This document shows, in pieces, positions 1-10,385 of a stretch of 64,000 nt of DNA. Position 1 is the first letter of the stretch. Each line of letters opens with the position of its first letter. The DNA comes from Galeopsis tetrahit. Its lineage: Eukaryota; Streptophyta; Magnoliopsida; Lamiales; Lamiaceae. The notes under the pieces were generated by a model, which saw only the letters and a list, made by a program, of their open reading frames with translations, did not search any database and was not told the DNA's origin. The stretch is from the NCBI GenBank assembly GCA_963675135.1, contig OY776119.1, positions 77,741,727 to 77,805,726 on the forward strand, read 5' to 3'. The position numbers and the translations under genes were made by a program.

Positions 1-371
1 TTCTAAAGTGACTTTAATTTTTGTGGGGGAACTGTTTAAATTTTGAAAGATGGTGGAAATTCTTGTTCTGAATATTGTATGCTAGCTGTATTAGACTTTC
101 ATGACCTTGTTTCAATTAATTCAAAAGGTTATAAATTTTGAAACTAGCACACATTTTGCATCCTTTTGGCTCTCTCTTCTACATCATTTTCAAAATTTAG
201 ATTAATTTTAATTATAATATTTTCTTAGTTGAAATAACCCCACAAAAATGCTTGCATAAATATTTCAATAATCCAAACTTACACATTCTCCAATTTTAGG
301 TATATTTCTTTGTGCAAGATTCCACTTGTTGTTTTTGTTGCTTACATTACATTACATTGATTAATGTTCAG
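1..371 (+). other. Probable intron (3' part) upstream of the Dof exon
   Basis: No coding region is seen here. The stretch is T-rich and ends in a pyrimidine-rich tract followed by AG at 370-371, a good splice acceptor. Many Dof genes have a short first exon ending just before a Glu-Met-Gly-like start of exon 2, and the exon that follows opens with exactly GAA ATG GGA. I infer that exon 1 and the promoter lie left of the window. Alternatively this is 5' UTR and promoter, with translation starting at the ATG at 375. Confidence 0.55.
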
Positions 372-1164
372 GAAATGGGATCCCAAAGACTAGAAAACTG
401 CATGTTGGTACAGCAGCAGCAAGAAAAGAAAGCAAGGGGTGCAGATATGCAAGCCCAAAAATGCCCTAGATGCGATTCCACCAACACAAAGTTCTGCTAC
501 TACAACAATTACAGCCTCTCCCAGCCCAGATACTTCTGCAAATCCTGCAGAAGATACTGGACCAAGGGCGGAACCCTCCGCAACGTTCCCGTCGGCGGAG
601 GGTGCCGCAAGAACAAGCGCTCCTCGTCTTCATCCTCATCCTCTTCCCAACGAACCCAAGAACAACAACCCTTCCCCACTCCCATTCCATCTTTCGCATA
701 CGAGTCCAATGACCTCAGCTTAGCAATCGCCACTCTCCAGAAACAATCCTCTGATGACCAAAACTTTTCCATTTGGGGGAATCCAAACATGCCCCAACAT
801 CCCGGGGGTATTCTCGGTAATTTCGGTACTAATTATGGCCTGTTTCAAGAAACCCCTCCTCAGAATTTGTACTATGGGAATGGGAATGGGAATGAGTGGG
901 AACGGAATGGGAATTCCGTTTGAGGATTTCGGCGCCTCCACCGCCGCCTCCACGGCGGTTACGACCGTGAAGCAGGAAATGTGCGGCGGAAGAGAAGGTG
1001 ATCAAAGCAGGGTTTTGTGGGGATTTCCGTGGCAGAACGGCCACGGAAATGGAGACGGCGGCGGCGCCTTCGCCGCCGCGCCGGAGTTCGACTCCGGTAG
1101 AGTAAACTGGAGTGGGATTGGGTCAACTAATTGGCAAGGACTTTTAAATAGCCCTCTCATGTAG
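372..1164 (+). CDS. Dof-type zinc-finger transcription factor, last exon, reading frame interrupted
   Basis: Plant-specific DNA-binding protein expected in the nucleus, binding AAAG-core promoter sites. The Dof zinc finger is complete at 462-620: CX2CX21CX2C with the family words KFCYYNNYSLSQPRYFC and RYWTKGGTLRNVPVGGG, followed by a basic KNKR and a Ser run. The first frame continues to a stop at 921-923. A second frame, shifted by one base, continues with plausible Dof C-terminal sequence and ends WQGLLNSPLM at 1164, a terminus typical of the family. The switch falls between about 880 and 915, inside a GGGAAT repeat, so there is either a one-base indel, an assembly error or a truncated allele. 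The N-terminal EMG...EKKARG segment before the finger recalls the DOF4.6/VDOF group (recollection only). A start at 375 is possible, but splicing from an upstream exon at 372 is preferred. Confidence 0.88.
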
Positions 1165-2525
1165 ATTTTTTTTTTTTTTTTGGGTTTTAATCTGAATTCT
1201 CAAGTGTTAGTTAACTTTAAAACCTTAATTTAATGATTGTGTTGTTTTGTCTGTTTGATGAGAAACTGATGAAATTGCAATTCAATTTTATTTGTGTTGG
1301 TTTTATTTTTATTGGTGAAGGGAGATTATATAAATTGAAATAATTGGGTTTTTTGTTTGGCTATTTGGGGGAACAAAGAAATTGGAATATAGTAGTAGCA
1401 TGTCTTGTGTCTGAACTGTGAAACTCTGGACAAAGATCTATGTTGGCAGTGTTACTGTTTGGTTGCAGGAAAACGATAAAACAATTGCACAGTTTGGGAT
1501 TAAAATACAAGGAATAAGTTATTTTCAAGATATTCTGTTATGATTGTTTCTTGTTTTTAGGTAGATCTTAGTTCATTATTTAATTCTAAGTGGAATGTTG
1601 TTTACTATGGAAATTATTAATATATTGGAGCACTCACAAATCACAATTGTCGATGAATGAATTGTGGCATTAGTTAGAGAGTTGAAAATTATTTGTTTGT
1701 TGGACTTTTCACTTTTTTATGATATGGTTGGATGAATAAAACATTTGTAAGAGTATGTTTAAAAAATTGAGTATTTATAAGTGTAGATAATTTGGATATG
1801 ATGAGAAGAAGAGAGAATGTGTAGATGTAATAATTGTTGCAAATTTAATTTTTTAATTTGGGCGTGAAATTTAAGTTTGGAGAATTTTTGTTAGCAGAAG
1901 CATAAGATTTTCTTGTGCTTTTGTGTACTCTCTATCTTTTCACGATTGAAATTGAACATTTTTTTTTTCTGAACTTGAAGACTTAATCCTTGTAATATGT
2001 TTTGTTTTCTTTTAAAAATAAATAATGGATTTATAAACGACATTGGATAATGTTAAATCTCACACCTCAAAAGCAATAGTATTTTATAGTATATAGTGAG
2101 GCTTGCAGTTTGAACACAACTACCCAACACTTTTAAATTAAATATAAAGTATATATATAATAATAATTTCATATGCAATAAAGTATGTGTATATATAAAA
2201 AAAAATTCTCAATTATGTTATTGGTGAAGAATAAAACATGAAGTCCTAATCACAATATTATTTTATGTATTCTTTGACTAGTAAGTCCAATCAAAGAAAC
2301 GGGATAAAAACTTTTGAACGTTAATTTTGATATAATTTTGACTCATTTTAATTAAACATATGACCCATAAAAACAGAATAGAGTAAATAGTTTACATAAA
2401 AAAAAATATTAGTTCACACTGAATAAAAGTACTAGTTTGTATGGTAATCAATATTACTCCGGAGTAATATTGTTTTTAGTATACAAATATTTTTATGAAA
2501 AGGTAAAAAATGTCTCACATTATTT
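1165..2525. other. AT-rich intergenic DNA, includes Dof 3' UTR
   Basis: A T-run directly follows the Dof stop codon (1167-1181). The rest is AT-rich with no ORF of note, no TIR pair and no repeat that I could match elsewhere in the window. A small palindrome ATTACTCCGGAGTAAT lies at about 2453-2468. Confidence 0.6.
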
Positions 2526-3240
2526 GGGCTTTTTTAATTAAATATTATACCTTTTAAAATAATTTAATAAAATATTAGTCTTTGCTGGAAGTTTAATAAA
2601 ATAAATTGGAGCGCCGTTTAAAACGGCGCCCTTTGAATCATTCTGACATTTCTGCCACAGCCTGAACATTGTTTGCCACAGCCTGAACATTCCTGAACAT
2701 TGTTTGCCACAGCCTGAACAATGTTGCAGAGAAAAACAGAAGGCGCCGTTAGATATGGCGCCGTTCTCTAACTAATTGTAAAACTTACACTAAATAAATG
2801 CTAAGTTCATGTTTTTTACATAATTTGGATAAAATTTGATTCAAATTAAAATAATACTCCCTCCGTCCGTCCTACAAGTTTTCCATTTTACCATTTTTAT
2901 CCGTCCGCCTATAAGCTTCTCATACTTTTTTTTGGTAAGTACTTTTTCTTACATTTCACTTTATATCTTACTTTTTCTCTATATTTCTCTCCTCCCTCAA
3001 TCACATCACTTGTACTATATCTATTATTTAATCACTTTTCTTAATCTTTGTGTCAAAAAGTAACGTGGAGTTTATAGGCGAACGGAGGAGGGAGTATATT
3101 AAAATCCAAATTATTAAAAATTATTAAATCCTTAATTCTTATATACATATCTATAAGATCACCATTGATACAATTGTATTATTTAAATCTGTACATATCT
3201 ATTAAAACAATATAATTGTATTATTATTTAAAAAATATTA
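2526..3240 (+). repeat. Left arm of a long inverted repeat (partner 6231-6745)
   Basis: This arm matches the reverse complement of 6231-6745 over most of its length, apart from a Stowaway MITE inserted at 2857-3094 and a local expansion. It carries the near-palindrome GCGCCGTTTAAAACGGCGCC at about 2612-2631 and related GGCGCCGTT motifs near 2743-2765. Between them a unit of about 21 bp containing GCCACAGCCTGAACATT is repeated three times (about 2655-2722); the other arm lacks this. No coding sequence is seen. It could be the terminal repeat of a large foldback element; I could not identify the outer TSD. Confidence 0.8.
2857..3094. mobile_element. Stowaway-like MITE
   Basis: The ends read CTCCCTCCGTCC and, inverted, CTCCCTCCTCCGTTCG, and TA dinucleotides flank both sides (2855-2856, 3095-3096). 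These are the hallmarks of Tc1/mariner-type Stowaway elements. A diverged copy of the same family lies at 54930-56307 in the opposite orientation. No coding capacity. Confidence 0.9.
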
Positions 3241-3697
3241 CTCTCTCCGTCCAATTTTATTAGGGGAAATTATTGTTAAGGTCATTTCACTAAGAGTTTT
3301 ATCTAATAGGGCATATGTTTTTTTTTTAAATCTATTAAGGTGAAAATGGCACCTAATAAGACATTGTTGCCCTTTACCAATTTAAATAATTTGAAATTAA
3401 TAAATATTAATAATTTGAAATTAATAATTTTGAATTAATGCAGTTCCTAGTTATACGCACCTTCCAATTATTAAAAAATTCCTAAAATTAAGCAATTCGA
3501 ATTAATTGTTAATTATTCAAACCAATAAAATTAAAAAATCTGCATTTTATGATCCTTCCAATTATTCAAATATTCCTAAAATTAAGCAATTCGAATTAAT
3601 TGTTAATTATCCAAACAAAAAAAATTAAAAAATCGGCATTTTATGATTCAGAAATAAGCGTGTCATAAAGTATACAATTCCCATATTTTGAATATGC

Positions 3698-3729
<32 letters not shown>

Positions 3730-4230
3730 GATTATGAATTTTAATATGAACAGTGAAATGAATTTTGGTATGTAGAAATGGGTTATGAAGACATATGTTC
3801 ATTTCAATATGAAGTTTTAAACGGCATACATGACTGAATTTTTTGGTATGCATAAAATAATATGAACCAATGTGCACAGAGTGACATGCATATCAATATG
3901 CAAAATAGATGTGCACATTTGTAAATGGCATATTCAAAAAGCGGTTTGTTGTGATGTAGGTATTTCATACTTAATTCAGTTAATATCACTGAAAAGAATT
4001 GTTCAGAATAATAAGACGAAGACATAAAATGATAATGCCTACATCGGTATTCATGTTTCATATTGAAAGTTCATTTTGATATGAAGTTGTAGGAGTAGTA
4101 TATGCACCTTTTAGATGCACTTGCGAATAGCAATTGAATAATCAGTTTATCTAAATTCAAGCTGGAAAAACTATAAACGAAAAACTATATTTGTAGAACG
4201 AATACGAGGTCTCATGACAGAATAACGAAA

Positions 4231-4344
4231 TCAGGCAGTTGTTTTGAGCTTCTTGGTGATTCCAGCAATGTACTTCGCTTGATGGAAAGCCTGCTCTAGT
4301 TCCGTCCCTGAAGGCTGTCTGGACCCGTCTCCAGCATAGGTTCC
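4231..4344 (-). pseudogene. Captured last exon of an FQR1-like NAD(P)H:quinone reductase
   Basis: Minus-strand translation runs GTYAGDGSRQPS through FHQAKYIAGITKKLK and ends in TTA followed by TGA at 4233-4231. This is recognisable as the C-terminus of flavodoxin-like quinone reductases of the FQR1/WrbA type, which reduce quinones with two electrons using FMN. A consensus acceptor AG lies directly before it at 4346-4345, so genomic (intron-containing) DNA was captured. The FMN-binding N-terminal exons are absent, so no enzyme can be made. It lies within the Pack-MULE, close to its left end. Confidence 0.8.
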
Positions 4345-4518
4345 CTGTACAAAAGAGTCCATGTGTTAAGAGTATAATTATATCAGTGATTTACATATTT
4401 AGTAAGAACTAAAATACAAGCAGAAACAATCAACCGAAAGAACATAATTAGCAATGGAGATGGAGTTTTCCGAAACATACATAGTGGAAGAAAAGCATGA
4501 TTGCTCCCACGTACCCCT

Positions 4519-4588
4519 AATCTGGGTTGAGCTCCACAAACTTTGTAGTGGCATTCACCGTGACTTGCAGCATGTTAAATTCTACCTG
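4519..4588 (-). pseudogene. Second exon-like fragment in the Pack-MULE, unidentified
   Basis: On the minus strand an acceptor-like TCCTGCAG is followed by an open stretch reading VEFNMLQVTVNATTKFVELN and then PD and TAG. It looks like the terminal exon of some conserved protein, but I do not recognise it. It has the same orientation as the FQR1-like exon, as expected if several host fragments were joined inside one element. Confidence 0.4.
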
Positions 4589-5366
4589 CAGGATCATAAT
4601 AGTCTCTCATCAGTTATCTTGAATGTCTTTCTGATCCAGAAAGAAGATCAATAATAGCGATATATTTAAGTGAAGAAGAAATTTTAGCGAAAACTAACCA
4701 TATGGATCATATTGAACTCTCTTTGACCATCGTTTTCTCATGATAGAAGAGACCAAAATGAACAAAAAGAAAGCAAGAATAATGGACTCATCATGCAACA
4801 TGGAGAACAGTTTCTGTAATGCAACACCAATGCATATCACTGAATAGCAGGAAAAAACTCAAATCACAAACAAGTGACATATAACAGAAATGAAACTAGA
4901 ATCTCATGAATGCATTAACTCAACAACTAACAATCCAGTAAACGAACCAATTAAAGCCAAAGAAGAATTAAAACACCAGAGAAACAACAAATACAGATTA
5001 AAACAAAATTTGAGAATGAGATCCAAGCTTTCAGTTCATCGCACTCTCAGAGTTCAACATAACACATTAAACATTTTAAAATTATTATTGAACTACAGAC
5101 CCAAAAAGATATTCCTCCGAAAACACTATAGACCCAAAAAGAAACAGATAAATCATGTGATACAAGTACATCACCCAGACCCAAATTTACAGACGGCTGA
5201 AAATAAAGTTGCAGAACAAAATATCAAAATTTATAAACAAAAATCAAAGATTCAGAATTTATAAACAAAAATCAAAGATTTGGCAAAACAAAATCTCACC
5301 GGAAAAGGGCGATGTACAGATCAGAGTTTTAGGGAGGTTCCGGCCACAAATCGTCCTCTCCGGCCA

Positions 5367-5735
5367 TTAATGGAGTCGGTCGACAGTCACCACTAAGAAC
5401 AAAACAGAGGTCGTCCACTGGCACCAGCTGTCATCATCCGTCACCATCTCAATTGCCTCAGCTAAAGCCCTACGCCTAATCGTATCCTCCTCATCCCTCC
5501 GAATTCCGAATTTTCGACGCTTCACCGAGGACGGCGACGTTCTAGGGGACGAAGGCGGTGATGCGGTTGCGAAGGATAATTGGTGGCGGCGGGGAATGAG
5601 GAGCAGGATCCAAACGAAGAATGAATAGATAAATTGGAAAGATTTGTGAATAGAGTTGTAAGAAAAGAATGATCGGCAGAGGTTTCTGAAAAGCGGAATT
5701 ATGCGGCGGCCAAGGTGGGGAGGGAGCTCGACCAA
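5367..5735 (-). pseudogene. Captured first exon, possibly of an alpha/beta-hydrolase gene
   Basis: The minus-strand ORF starts MVELPPHLGRRIIPLFRNLC, has a hydrophobic stretch about residues 37-49, then a Ser/Pro-rich and basic segment, EEDTIRRRALAEAIEM, and a stop at residue 123. The pattern of membrane-proximal N-terminus, SPPSSP and DTxRRRALAE recalls N-termini of plant monoacylglycerol-lipase-like hydrolases; this is recollection, not a search. The hydrolase domain itself is missing. Codon use is GC-richer than the surrounding DNA. It starts near the right terminal repeat, so the element could drive its transcription toward the FQR1-like exon. Confidence 0.45.
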
Positions 5736-6230
5736 TTGGGGGTGGGGGAGGGATCTAGGGTTTTGTTTTTTTGGGGAATGAACGTGCCGGGAATTAATTG
5801 ATAACCATTAATTATGAATTTAAATTTTGAATTACATTTCAAATATATAAATTAAAGGAGTATATGAATATTAAGGGCAAATACGGTTTTTTGACACAAA
5901 AATGACCTTATTAGAAAATTTTAAAAGTTGTATGTTTTAGTTGTTTAATAGTCTATAAAAGTGACCTTATTAGGTAATAATCTCATTTTGTTATTATTTC
6001 CACTTCTTTCTTTTTTTTATCAAATTTTATTATTTATAAATGGGTCCACAATACCCAATAATATCCTCAACTTATCTCCTTTATGAATAAACTAATCAAT
6101 ATTTATTAAAATTCGTATCAACCTATTTAGGTTAGATCAATTTTTCATAATACAGATTGATACGGATTTTAATATAAAATCCTAAATAAATTGATACGAA
6201 TTTTAATATAAAATCTATAATTTTATATAA

Positions 6231-6745
6231 TAATATTTTTTAAATAATAATAAATTATATTATTTTTAATAGATATGTACGAATTTTAATAATAAACATA
6301 TAATAGATATGTATATAAGAATTAACTATTTAATAATTTGGATTAAATTTGAATTTTAATAATTTTTTGATTTATATTATTTTAATTTGAATTAAATTTT
6401 ATCTAAACTATGTCAAATACATGCGCTTTTTTAAATAAATATTAACTTTTTAAAAATAATTTAATTAAATATTAGCTTTAGAGTAAGTTTTATAAAATAA
6501 ATTAAAGCAAAATACAATCAGTCATACTTACAAGTAAGATGTTGCTGTCATGTTCAGAAGGGCGTCATCTTTAACGGCGCCTTCTGTTTTCTCTGCCATA
6601 ATATTCCCTGCCGGGGGCAGAAATGTCAGAATAATTCAAAGGGCGTCGTTTAAAACGGCGCTCTAATTTATTTTATTAAACTTCTTCCAAAGGCTAATAT
6701 TTCTTTAAATTATTTTAAAAAGGTTAATATTTAATTAAAAAAGCC
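6231..6745 (-). repeat. Right arm of the long inverted repeat
   Basis: Reverse complement of 2526-3240 without the Stowaway insertion and without the tandem GCCACAGCCTGAACATT units. It carries AACGGCGCC-type palindromic motifs at about 6571-6584 and 6642-6663. The end of this arm is duplicated again at 7767-7878 as part of the tandem duplication described below. Confidence 0.8.
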
Positions 6746-7079
6746 CATTATTTGCAACCCATTTTTTAATTAGTAGACCAACCTAATTAATTCACTCACT
6801 TTTTTTTTTTGTTAGTATTAAGTAAATCGGTTTTATCATACTACTTTTTCACACATAATTCCATATAATACCAAATTAATATTATTTAATAAAACAACTA
6901 ACATAAAATAGAAAAATCATTACATATTTACATAACTTTTTATCGTGTAGTACACCTATTCCATAAACCTCTTATCTTTGCCTCCCTCTTCTTTTATTTT
7001 TGTTGCCTCCCATTTTTATGCAAAAACGTTGTTTTGTCCTCTTGGTTTCACCTAGTATGCAAAAACTGAGAGTGATTAC

Positions 7080-7613
7080 TGTTGGAAAAAAAAAAAGATT
7101 TTGATCTAATACCAAAATCCCTGAGATACTGCCCTAAATAGATTCAGTGTATTGAATTAAAAGTGTTTCAGAATAATGGAACATTTAGACCAGGACAGTT
7201 AGATTGCTGAAAAAATGTTAGTCAGCAATAGAGAATGAATAGCTTACTAGTTGAGGGGGAACTCAAATAGTAATGGACAAACTCACTGATGAGTTAAGGT
7301 GGTAAAGATCAAGACAGATGGACAAACTCACTGATGAGTCAAGGTGGTCAAAATCCTATCAAATGTATAAACTCACTGAAGAGTTCAGGCTACAAGATCA
7401 TAAGACAAAGAATAAATGATCATTCATACTAAGATTATGAGGTGCATTAAGTATTGAAAGCAAAGTATCAAGAAGCACAATCTCACTAAAGACAACTAGC
7501 CTGAAGTTTAAAGACTGTGAAGAACATGTTGTTACAAGAGCACATTCAACTGTGTTGTCTCAATCCATCTGTTGTAATGCAAATGATGAGAAGCTGTAAT
7601 GGAAGGTCAACTG
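7080..7613 (+). repeat. Duplicated 5' segment of a solo LTR
   Basis: This starts TGTTGGAAAAAA directly after the TSD word ATTAC and runs into a second copy of the retrotransposon LTR start at 7614. It is the extra copy produced by the tandem duplication; the copy continuous with the rest of the solo LTR begins at 8218. Confidence 0.85.
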
Positions 7614-7766
7614 ATTCACGTGATATGCAACACTAAATAAACAACCGCAAGTATACGGCGTCTATTGTAGCGTGATAAGCACGAGGTCGATCCCACGAGA
7701 AGGTTAAGCGTAAAAGTGGTAGTTTGCTAGTCGAGTTCTAAGTAGACATGATCGATAATTTGAATA
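7614..7766 (-). repeat. Truncated copy of the gag-protease element's LTR end
   Basis: It begins TGATTCACGTGATATGCAAC like 8753 and 14934 and breaks off after about 153 bp at the duplication junction. Its presence shows that the tandem duplication happened after the retrotransposon had inserted. Confidence 0.92.
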
Positions 7767-8752
7767 ATTCAAAGGGCGTCGTTTAAAACGGCGCTCTAAT
7801 TTATTTTATTAAACTTCTTCCAAAGGCTAATATTTTTTTAAATTATTTTAAAAAGGTTAATATTTAATTAAAAAAGCCCATTATTTGCAACCCATTTTTT
7901 AATTAGTAGACCAACCTAATTAATTCACTCACTTTTTTTTTTTTTTTTGTTAGTATTAAGTAAATCGGTTTTATCATACTACTTTTTCACACATAATTCC
8001 ATATAATACCAAATTAATATTATTTAATAAAACAACTAACATAAAATAGAAAAATCATTACATATTTACATAACTTTTTATCGTGTAGTACACCTATTCC
8101 ATAAACCTCTTATCTTTGCCTCCCTCTTCTTTTATTTTTGTTGCTTCCCATTTTTATGCAAAAACGTTGTTTTGTCCTCTTGGTTTCACCTAGTATGCAA
8201 AAACTGAGAGTGATTACTGTTGGAAAAAAAAAAAAAAAGATTTTGATCTAATACCAAAACCCCTGAGATACTGCCCTAAATAGATTCAGTGTATTGAATT
8301 AAAAGTGTTTCAGAATAATGGAACATTTAGACCAGGACAGTTAGATTGCTGAAAAAATGTTAGTCAGCAATAGAGAATGAATAGCTTACTAGTTGAGGGG
8401 AACTCAAATAGTAATGGACAAACTCACTGATGAGTTAAGGTGGTAAAGATCAATACAGATGGACAAACTCACTGATGAGTCAAGGTGGTCAAAATCCTAT
8501 CAAATGTATAAACTCACTGAAGAGTTCAGGCTACAAGATCATAAGACAAAGAATAAATGATCATTCATACTAAGATTATGAGGTGCATTAAGTATTGAAA
8601 GCAAAGTATCAAGAAGCACAATCTCACTAAAGACAACTAGCCTGAAGTTTAAAGACTGTGAAGAACATGTTGTTACAAGAGCACATTCAACTGTGTTGTC
8701 TCAATCCATCTGTTGTAATGCAAATGATGAGAAGTTGTAATGGAAGGTCAAC

Positions 8753-10362
8753 TGATTCACGTGATATGCAACACTAAATAAACAACCGCAAGTATACGGC
8801 GTCTATTGTAGCGTGATAAGCACGAGGTCGATCCCACGGGAAGGTTAAGCGTAAAAGTGGTAGTTTGCTAGTCGAGTTCTAAGTAGACATGATCGATAAT
8901 TTGAATATGATGATTCACTCTAAAATTACCTACCAAGTGTCACAAATAAGTAATAAAGAGCAAAGACGAAATCGATCAAATACCATATAAATCAAGAAAA
9001 CGAAGTGAAACGGATGTAACTCAAAGAAAGAAGGTGGGTTCCAAGGCAATTGTAGTATTTAGACGTCCGTTTATGAGAGTTATCTCGTTTAAATGGCTAT
9101 TAAGGTTATCTCATATAAGGTGATCGCAAAAGAAGAACTAATCGATCTCTCGATACAAATTAATCCAAAGACGCAATGTAATATAAGCTCGTATGTCTAC
9201 ATCACAAATATTACACCATCTAAAATAGCTCCTAAGATCATTTGATTCCCTCTCCGATAATTAATCCTCTCTCGAGATCATAATAATACCGGGTTGCATA
9301 TTCGCATACGATTAAATGGAATAAATCTCTCGATACTACCCCAATTAACAATGGATCAAGCAAATCATCATGGCCACTAACAACATGCTTTGCAATGGAT
9401 AATTGAATATGCAAATAAGAAATAAACACCAATTAAAGCAAGAAATTACTCATAAACATCAATCCAAATCTCTACAATGCCTTAGAACCACAAAGTTGTT
9501 TAGCTACTCAAATACATAATCAAATCACAAATTCCAAATGAACTAACTAAGTAAAAAGGAAAAGAAAGAGAAAGCTTAGTCTAGATTATGGTAGGGGATG
9601 AAATTCCCAAGCTATTGCCTCCTTCCTTGCATGAATTGGTGGAGAGATGAAGAAGATATGGCCAAAAACCTCCAACTATGTGTAAATGTGTGAAGAACTC
9701 TTGAGAAAGGGGTAAGATGGTGTGAAATTCAAGAAGTAGGGTATTTATAGTGTTGGGGTAGGGTTTGGGTGTGATATTTGCAAGTAGGTCCCTCAAAAAT
9801 GGAGAAAACTCGCGTTTGGCACCGAGAATAGGATGGCCCGGCCGGGTGGGGAAGTGGCCCGGCCGGGCGGAGTGTTGGCCGAGAAAGATGAGAAACAGGG
9901 GTTGAATGGCCCGGCCGGGCGGAACTTTCGTAAACAAGGCAATGGGTTGGGGAGTTCGGCCGCCCGGCCGGGCGAGTGATGCCGCCCGGCCGGGCCGTAT
10001 CTTCGTATTCGGCCAGGAATTGCTTGCTCGGCCGCCCGGCGAAACTTTGGCTCTTTGTGTCGTTTTCGTCCTCCAACTTCGTCCCTCCGTTTCTTGAGCT
10101 TCCGACCTCCGATCGACTCGATTATTTTGGCTATTCCACTCCATTTTTCGAGCCGGATCCAATGGTGCACTCCTCTTTCCGGTCCGATCACTTGTGGTAT
10201 GTGTTTTGCTCCAAATTCCATCGTTTTACCTATAAAATCGACAAAACAATACCTTTCTCTCATTTTGGCTAAAACAATCATATTCAATGCATAAATCAAT
10301 GAAATCTCATCAAAAACATGCTTCACATGTGGCTCTAAAATGCGTAAATTCCACCCGAATCA
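8753..10362 (-). repeat. 3' LTR of the gag-protease element (1610 bp)
   Basis: Matches 14934-16577 along its full length. It contains a GC-rich block (about 9836-10045) with several copies of the palindrome CCCGGCCGGG in otherwise AT-rich DNA. Small ORFs here (such as a 64-codon one at 9238-9432) occur identically in both LTRs only because the LTRs are copies. Confidence 0.93.
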
Positions 10363-10385
10363 AACCCCCCCAAACTTAAAATGTT
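10363..10385 (-). other. Polypurine tract of the gag-protease element
   Basis: On the minus strand AAGTTTGGGGGGGTT directly precedes the 3' LTR start TGATTC. A G-rich purine tract at this place primes plus-strand DNA synthesis in LTR elements. Confidence 0.85.

Larger units (their letters stand above)
3263..5984 (-). mobile_element. Pack-MULE: Mutator-like element carrying host gene fragments
   Basis: The ends are inverted repeats of roughly 120 bp (starting GGGGAAATTATT on the left, GAGATTATTACC inverted on the right), sharing an AAGGTCA and a later TAATAAG-type block. The 9-bp flanks are ATTTTATTA (3254-3262) and ATTTTGTTA (5985-5993), an 8/9 match fitting a Mutator TSD. There is no transposase inside. 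Instead the minus strand carries exon-like pieces of ordinary genes with splice sites (separate entries). It sits just inside a CTCTCTCCGTCC Stowaway-like end (3241-3252). Confidence 0.8.
6634..8907 (+). repeat. Tandem duplication of about 1.13 kb (6634-7766 and 7767-8907)
   Basis: The two units are nearly identical; by eye I see about seven substitutions and single-base indels plus length changes in poly-T and poly-A runs. Each unit contains the end of the inverted-repeat arm, unique flank, the solo-LTR start and its TSD (7075-7079, 8213-8217), and the first about 155 bp of the retrotransposon LTR. The breakpoints share the 5-bp word GAATA (6629-6633, 7762-7766, 8903-8907). No gene is inside; the longest gene-free stretch holds only this repeat material. 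Confidence 0.93.

Noticed and set aside
3698..3722. (TA)n run considered as an insertion boundary
   Set aside because: Simple dinucleotide repeat inside the Pack-MULE with no change in neighbouring sequence.
4890..5264. 124-codon plus-strand ORF in the Pack-MULE
   Set aside because: Lys/Asn-rich AT translation, opposite in strand to all captured exons, lying in what looks like intron.
9238..9432. 64-codon ORF found identically at 15419-15613
   Set aside because: The two copies lie in the two LTRs of one element, so identity reflects the LTRs, not conservation of a protein.
9581..10326. Overlapping Pro/Arg/Gly-rich ORFs up to 193 codons in the LTRs
   Set aside because: They are produced by the CCCGGCCGGG array being open in several frames on both strands; no domain and frames differ between the LTRs.
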